In this document: positions 59,553 to 64,000 of the stretch, one piece after another
How positions within the stretch are numbered: position 1 is the stretch's first letter
Layout: every line of letters begins with the position of its first letter
Source: Chromohalobacter canadensis
GTDB lineage: Bacteria > Pseudomonadota > Gammaproteobacteria > Pseudomonadales > Halomonadaceae
DNA length: 64,000 bases
NCBI RefSeq assembly: GCF_034479555.1
Contig: NZ_CP140151.1
Location: forward strand, 310,001-374,000
Reading direction: 5' to 3'
Program-made: the position numbers and the translations under genes
Notes under the pieces: model-generated
Told to the model about the DNA's origin: nothing
What the model saw: the letters and a program-made list of their open reading frames with translations, nothing else
Databases searched by the model: none

Positions 59553-59927
59553 TCAGGCGGCTAGTCGCCCGATATCTCGGAACCAGACACTGTGTGGTGG
59601 ACCTCGACGCGAGAGGACGTCCAACCCTACGCTCAATACATGATAGAAGCGCTGCGGCAATCGCCACAGGCGAGGAGACCGGGGGCGACGTCGCCCAGTG
59701 TCCAACAGTCGCTTGCGCCGCGCCACACGATGCGATTGGGCACGAATGGCTTCCGGCGCCATCAGGCATATCTGCGTCAACCGCCCTGCTATACGCAATG
59801 CATCGGAGTGCATCAACCCCGCCGGCAATAGACACCCGACCAACAGACCGGCAAGCCACCATTGCGCACGGTGGCGCGTGCGAACGCGACGCGGCGGCGT
59901 TGAGCTATGGTGCGTAGCGCTGGTCAT
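59553..59927 (-). CDS. Candidate secretion-monitor ORF upstream of secA
   Basis: A 124-codon ORF on the secA strand ending 73 bases before secA. Residues 11-22 are very basic (PPRRVRTRHRAQ) and residues 23-38 hydrophobic (WWLAGLLVGCLLPAGL), like an export signal. Residues 107-111 read RRGPP, comparable to the Arg-Ala-Gly-Pro stall core of E. coli SecM (which also sits between lpxC and secA) and to Arg-Ala-Pro-Pro stall cores. VWF follows, with 13 codons to the stop. No homologue is recognised outside those short motifs. The ribosome binding site is weak. It could be a chance ORF, so confidence is limited. Confidence 0.5.
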   Translation of the reverse strand: MTSATHHSSTPPRRVRTRHRAQWWLAGLLVGCLLPAGLMHSDALRIAGRLTQICLMAPEAIRAQSHRVARRKRLLDTGRRRPRSPRLWRLPQRFYHVLSVGLDVLSRRGPPHSVWFRDIGRLAA

Positions 59928-59995
59928 GCTATCGACGAGCTCCGGCTCATGGTAGATTGCGCAGACATTCTGCTTTCCTTCGCGCGGGCAAGCCC

Positions 59996-60457
59996 ATGAG
60001 TATAAAGGCTAAGCGTTTCCGAGCCCAGTCCATCCACCATCTCATCGACGGATCCGGCGAGTTGGGATCGGTGGTACGTATGGCAACACTGCTGCAGCGG
60101 GCCCAACAGCACCTACGCGCCGGGCTTCCCGCCGAAATCGCCGAACACGTCTATGTCGGTGGCTACCGGGAAGGCGCCCTGACCCTCATCACCGATGGCG
60201 CCGTATGGCTGACGTGGTTACGCTACGAACGCCAACGTCTCCTCACGCTGCTGCGCCAACTTCCCGAATTCGAAGCCGTACTCGCGCTCAATCTCAAGGT
60301 CCGCCCCGTACAACCTCTCAAGGCGCCCACCTTCCAGGCACGTGCGCTTTCTCCCGAGGCCGCGCACCATCTCAAGGCATGCGCAGATGACACCACGGAC
60401 CCCAAGCTAAAAAAAGCGCTGGCGCGCCTGGCTTCCCATGCCCCGGACGACACCTAG
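59996..60457 (+). CDS. dciA: DciA-like (DUF721) protein
   Basis: A 153-residue basic protein with the DUF721 signature: LLQRAQQHLRAGLPAEIAEHVYVGGYREGALTLITDGAVWLTWLRYERQ. DciA loads the replicative helicase in bacteria that lack DnaC. Placement between lpxC and secA is the common location in pseudomonads and relatives. It is on the opposite strand to both neighbours here. The ATG at 59996 (MSIKAKRFRAQ) is the chosen start; an in-frame upstream one adds 13 residues. The two domains of longer DciA proteins are not both obvious. Confidence 0.85.
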   Translation: MSIKAKRFRAQSIHHLIDGSGELGSVVRMATLLQRAQQHLRAGLPAEIAEHVYVGGYREGALTLITDGAVWLTWLRYERQRLLTLLRQLPEFEAVLALNLKVRPVQPLKAPTFQARALSPEAAHHLKACADDTTDPKLKKALARLASHAPDDT

Positions 60458-60476
60458 ACAGCCGTGTCGCACCCCA

Positions 60477-60504
60477 TAAAAAACGCCGACCTATCGGTCG
60501 GCGT
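60477..60504 (-). terminator. Terminator of lpxC
   Basis: ACGCCGACC (60483-60491) pairs with GGTCGGCGT (60496-60504) around a 4-base loop; on the minus strand it is followed by a run of T (complement of 60477-60483). It also follows dciA on the other side. Confidence 0.85.
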
Positions 60505-60536
60505 CAATAAAAGCTTGGTCTTACTCAGTGCGACTA

Positions 60537-61448
60537 TCAGGCTAACGCTGGCGCCGCATACGAGATAGGCGCTGCTTGCGTCTCGTCTTCAAAGGTCACG
60601 ATTTCCCAAGCGTCCTGCTGAGCCATCAAGGCGCGACATAGCTTGTTGTTCAAGCCATGGCCAGATTTGACGCCGCGGAATTCACCGATGAGGCTATGCC
60701 CCAACTGATACAGATCGCCAATGGCGTCGAGCACCTTGTGCTTGACGAACTCATCTTCATAGCGCAAACCACCTTCGTTCACGATACGGTAATCATCGAC
60801 AACGATGGCATTATCCAGGCTTCCGCCAAGCGCCAGGTTCTGGGCGCGCAGGAACTCCAGATCACGCATGAACCCGAAAGTACGCGCGCGGGACACTTCC
60901 TTCACGAACGAAGTCGTCGAGAAGTCGACGCTTGCTGTCTGCTTCTGGTGCGCGAAGACCGGATGGTCGAAGTCGATGGCAAACGCTACTTTAAAACCGT
61001 TATGCGGCAAGAAGCGCGCTTCCTTGTCGTCTTCTTCAACCACGATCTCACGCTTGATACGGATGAACTTCTTGGCCGCACCTTGTTCAGCGATGCCCGC
61101 CGACTGAATCAAGAAGACGAACGGTCCAGCGCTACCATCCATGATGGGCACTTCCGGGGCACTGAGCTCGACGAAGACGTTGTCGATCCCCAAACCGGCA
61201 AATGCTGACATCAGGTGCTCTACCGTTGCCACCTTGACGCCGTCACGCGACAGCGCGGTACAAAGCGTCGTATCGGTCACGTATTCGGCGTTGGCGGCAA
61301 TCTGTACCACCGGGTCGAGATCGGTACGTACGAAGACGACGCCAGTATTGACCGGCGCGGGGCGCAGCGTCAGGTAGACCTTTTCACCTGAGTGCAGACC
61401 CACACCAGTAGCACGGATAGTATTCTTTAATGTACGTTGTCTAATCAT
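60537..61448 (-). CDS. lpxC: UDP-3-O-acyl-N-acetylglucosamine deacetylase
   Basis: The committed, zinc-dependent step of lipid A synthesis. The 303-residue protein starts [26 protein letters not shown], has the zinc histidine in [13 protein letters not shown] and the [17 protein letters not shown] block with the second set of metal ligands, and [14 protein letters not shown]. It is downstream of ftsZ. Its level is set by the LapB/FtsH system, whose lapB is also in this window. Confidence 0.97.
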   Translation of the reverse strand: MIRQRTLKNTIRATGVGLHSGEKVYLTLRPAPVNTGVVFVRTDLDPVVQIAANAEYVTDTTLCTALSRDGVKVATVEHLMSAFAGLGIDNVFVELSAPEVPIMDGSAGPFVFLIQSAGIAEQGAAKKFIRIKREIVVEEDDKEARFLPHNGFKVAFAIDFDHPVFAHQKQTASVDFSTTSFVKEVSRARTFGFMRDLEFLRAQNLALGGSLDNAIVVDDYRIVNEGGLRYEDEFVKHKVLDAIGDLYQLGHSLIGEFRGVKSGHGLNNKLCRALMAQQDAWEIVTFEDETQAAPISYAAPALA

Positions 61449-61563
61449 GGGCGTAAGCCAAGCTTGGAAATCGTTATGAAACGCTGTTCACTATAACACC
61501 GAACGAACGTTTCAACAAAAAAATGTCGCCTGGCCACGCCTATGCGCCCAGCATGTCGTCCGA

Positions 61564-62748
61564 TCAATCGGCCTGACGGCGCAAGAACGCCGGAATATCC
61601 AGGTAGTCGTCTAGCTCTTGCGACTTACGGCGCGACTCCTGCCTGGACTTAGCCGACTCATCCTGCTCCTTGGCAGCCTGCTGACGCATGACCGTTGGCT
61701 GCTGAAGCTTGCGATAATCGGGCGATTCGGCACTGCGTGCCGCCGCAACCGTCTCACGCTGCGGCGTGGCGACTGCCGCCTTTTCCTTGAGCCCTTCGAG
61801 ACCCGCTGCCACCACGGTGACGCGCAATTCGTCGGACAATTCCATGTCGATGGACGTCCCAACCACGATCGTCGCGTCTTGGGAAGCAAACTCCTGCACG
61901 GTGGCCCCGACATCGTTGAACTCACCGATGGAAAGGTCCGGCCCCGCCGTGATGTTGACCAGGATGCCGCGCGCGCCATGCAGGTCGATGTCTTCCAGCA
62001 AGGGGCTGCGGATGGCCTTTTCGGCGGCTTCACGTGCACGATTTTCGCCAGTGGCCGCACCGGTCCCCATCATCGCCATGCCCATCTCAGACATTACGGT
62101 GCGCACGTCGGCAAAGTCGACGTTGATGATGCCAGGACTGGTAATCAGCTCAGCGATCCCTTGGACCGCACCCAGCAGGACATCATTAGCGGCACTGAAT
62201 GCCGACAGCAGGCTCGCGTTCTTGCCAAGCACCGCGAGCAGCTTCTCATTGGGGATGGTGATCAGCGAATCGACATACTCGGACAGCGCCTCCATGCCCT
62301 CTTCGGCGGCCCGCATGCGCTTGGGCCCCTCGAAGGGGAACGGACGCGTCACTACCGCCACGGTCAGGATACCCAACTCTTTGGCGACCTGTGCCACGAT
62401 GGGCGCGCCACCGGTACCAGTACCACCACCCATGCCGGCCGTGATAAACACCATGTCGGCGCCTTGCAGTAGCTCGGCAATCCGTTCACGGTCTTCCGTC
62501 GCCGCTTGACGACCGACCTCGGGACTGGCTCCAGCCCCCAGCCCCTTGGTGATCTCGCTGCCGAGCTGAAGAACGGTCTTGGCAGCGACGCGTTTTAGCG
62601 CCTGAGCGTCGGTATTGGCACAGATGAACTCGACGCCTTCGATATTGCTTTCGACCATGTGGTTGACGGCATTACCACCGCCACCACCGACGCCAATCAC
62701 CTTGATAACCGCGCTGCTAGAAGGTGCGTTATCTACCAGTTCGAACAT
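61564..62748 (-). CDS. ftsZ: Cell division protein FtsZ
   Basis: The 394-residue tubulin homologue that forms the Z ring. It has [16 protein letters not shown], the GTP signature [11 protein letters not shown], and [12 protein letters not shown] disordered acidic/Gln-rich linker ends in the C-terminal peptide [13 protein letters not shown], bound by FtsA and ZipA. Directly downstream of ftsA, with 38 bases between, and upstream of lpxC as in the classical cluster. Confidence 0.98.
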   Translation of the reverse strand: MFELVDNAPSSSAVIKVIGVGGGGGNAVNHMVESNIEGVEFICANTDAQALKRVAAKTVLQLGSEITKGLGAGASPEVGRQAATEDRERIAELLQGADMVFITAGMGGGTGTGGAPIVAQVAKELGILTVAVVTRPFPFEGPKRMRAAEEGMEALSEYVDSLITIPNEKLLAVLGKNASLLSAFSAANDVLLGAVQGIAELITSPGIINVDFADVRTVMSEMGMAMMGTGAATGENRAREAAEKAIRSPLLEDIDLHGARGILVNITAGPDLSIGEFNDVGATVQEFASQDATIVVGTSIDMELSDELRVTVVAAGLEGLKEKAAVATPQRETVAAARSAESPDYRKLQQPTVMRQQAAKEQDESAKSRQESRRKSQELDDYLDIPAFLRRQAD

Positions 62749-62786
62749 AAGCCCCGTCTCCTGTGACCGCTACTTGTACGGCCCTC

Positions 62787-64000
62787 TCAGAAATTTCCTT
62801 TAAACCAACCTTTGATCCTTTCCAACCCCGAGCGCTCCTGCCTTTGTCCACGTCGGGTATGAGCCTCTTCTCTACGGGGCTGAGCCGACACGACGGCATT
62901 ACGTTTGGCATCATTCATACCGTAGAGTAGCAAACCCACTCCCGTCGAATAAATCGGATTACGAACGACATCGGCGAGACCGCGAACGTTTTGGGGATAA
63001 GCAATGCGCACGGGCATGTGAAAGATTTCTTCGGCCAGCTCGACGACACCCTCCATGCGCGACGTACCGCCGGTTAGCACCACACCGGCCGCCACGAGAT
63101 CTTCGTAGCCGCTACGCCGCAATTCTTCGCGTACCAATGTAAACAATTCTTCATAGCGCGGTTCGACTACTTCGGCCAACGCCTGGCGAGAAAGATCGCG
63201 TGCCGGCCTGTCTCCCACGCTGGGAACCTTGATCATTTCGTCGCTGCTTGCAAGCTGGGTCAGCGCGCAAGCGTATTTGACCTTGATGTCTTCCGCGTAC
63301 TGCGTTGGCGTGCGTAATGCCATGGCGATGTCATTGGTCACCTGGTCACCCGCGATGGGAATCACCGCCGTATGGCGTATGGCCCCTTCGGTAAACACGG
63401 CGATATCGGTGGTGCCGCCGCCAATATCGACCATACACACACCCAGCTCGCGTTCGTCTTCCGTCAATACCGCGTAACTGGAGGCTAACTGTTCCAGTAT
63501 GATGTCATCGACTTCCAGGCCGCAGCGACGCACGCATTTTTCGATGTTCTGCACGGCATTCAATGCCGCCGTGACCAGGTGAACCCGCGCCTCGAGACGG
63601 ACACCCGACATCCCCATGGGCTCACGGATACCTTCCTGGTTGTCGATCGCGAATTCTTGGGGCAACACATGAAGAATACGCTGTCCTTCGGAAATAGCAC
63701 GTGCGCGGGCCGAGTCGATGACACGATCGATATCCGAGGGGGTCACTTCCCGCTCCTTGATGGCCACGACACCGTCGGAATTCATCGAGCTGATATGACT
63801 ACCCGCCACGCCAACATACACCGAGTGAATATCGCAACCCGCCATCAACTCGGCTTCCTCGACGGCACGCTGGATCGACTGCACGGTCGACTCGATATTG
63901 ATGACGACCCCTTTTTTCATACCGCGCGAGGGGTGCGAGCCGATACCTGCGATCTCGATGCTTCCATCATCGGAAGGCTGGCCGACGATAGCCACTACCT
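62787..64000 (-). CDS. ftsA: Cell division protein FtsA (5' end outside window)
   Basis: Actin-like partner of FtsZ at the membrane. The visible frame continues to the window edge. The GTG at 63995 corresponds to an internal Val in the VVAIVG segment, so the real start with its usual LDIGTSK lies beyond base 64000. It reads GIGSHPSRGMKKGVVINIESTVQSIQ, CMVDIGGGTTDIAVF and VLTGGTSRMEGV. The basic amphipathic tail (RSGLERIKGWFKGNF) is the membrane-targeting helix. Upstream of ftsZ, in its normal order. Confidence 0.96.
   Translation of the reverse strand, partial: VVAIVGQPSDDGSIEIAGIGSHPSRGMKKGVVINIESTVQSIQRAVEEAELMAGCDIHSVYVGVAGSHISSMNSDGVVAIKEREVTPSDIDRVIDSARARAISEGQRILHVLPQEFAIDNQEGIREPMGMSGVRLEARVHLVTAALNAVQNIEKCVRRCGLEVDDIILEQLASSYAVLTEDERELGVCMVDIGGGTTDIAVFTEGAIRHTAVIPIAGDQVTNDIAMALRTPTQYAEDIKVKYACALTQLASSDEMIKVPSVGDRPARDLSRQALAEVVEPRYEELFTLVREELRRSGYEDLVAAGVVLTGGTSRMEGVVELAEEIFHMPVRIAYPQNVRGLADVVRNPIYSTGVGLLLYGMNDAKRNAVVSAQPRREEAHTRRGQRQERSGLERIKGWFKGNF

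Noticed and set aside
61618..62472. 284-codon plus-strand ORF across ftsZ
   Set aside because: Antisense shadow of ftsZ, with His/Arg-rich sequence and no ribosome site.

Overview
The window is about 64 kb of GC-rich gammaproteobacterial core chromosome. Protein sequences and gene order point to Halomonadaceae (Chromohalobacter or Halomonas type): gacA-uvrC-pgsA-tRNA(Gly,Cys,Leu), gyrA-serC-pheA-tyrA/aroA-cmk-rpsA, groES-groEL, ihfB-lapA-lapB, secA-argJ and the ftsA-ftsZ-lpxC end of the division cluster. No prophage, insertion sequence, CRISPR array or rRNA operon was seen. The first gene (a glutathione S-transferase) and the last (ftsA) are cut by the window edges.

Layout. 1-5 kb: glutathione S-transferase, HlyU-like protein, argG, rnt, grxD and argF. 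5.2-9.6 kb: a 57-residue zinc-ribbon protein, tRNA-Ala, gacA-uvrC-pgsA, then tRNA-Gly, -Cys and -Leu with a broken tRNA-Gly 3' half between the first two. 9.6-25.5 kb: an FNR-like regulator, a lipoprotein, proS, a GAF-GGDEF-EAL protein with a terminal frameshift, an FKBP-type isomerase, rfaH, ampG, a SEC-C protein divergent from a large unknown membrane protein, topB and a FUSC-family protein. 25.5-34 kb: sdhE-ygfX, ihfB-lapA-lapB, pyrF, comEA, a short-chain dehydrogenase, fxsA, groES-groEL and trmJ. 34-44 kb: a long minus-strand block rpsA-cmk-aroA/tyrA-pheA-serC-gyrA that combines aromatic amino acid and serine synthesis with translation and DNA supercoiling. 44-48.5 kb: rdgC, an acyltransferase, a TrkH-type potassium transporter and a small unknown protein. 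48.7-54.4 kb: type IV pilus genes pilA and pilB-pilC-pilD, then coaE and yacG. 54.4-64 kb: a MutT-ThiE fusion, argJ, secA, a small secreted ORF, dciA, lpxC, ftsZ and ftsA.

Most of the window is ordinary housekeeping DNA. The observations most worth a second look are: (1) a 124-codon ORF just upstream of secA with a basic and hydrophobic N-terminus and an Arg-Gly-Pro-Pro near its C-terminus, a candidate SecM-like secretion monitor; (2) an FNR homologue lacking two of the four iron-sulfur cysteines; (3) a one-base frameshift at the end of an EAL protein that makes it read through the antisense of the next gene; (4) gene order suggesting that the segment from ihfB to trmJ has been inverted relative to the usual rpsA-ihfB arrangement; (5) a tRNA-Gly 3' half interrupted by a hairpin; (6) an orphan Lar-like zinc ribbon next to tRNA-Ala.

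Start codons were chosen from Shine-Dalgarno spacing and familiar N-termini. Several differ from the longest open frame (argG, rnt, grxD, gacA, ampG, trkH, coaE, yacG, gyrA, serC). All assignments come from reading motifs and gene order by eye; no database search was run.
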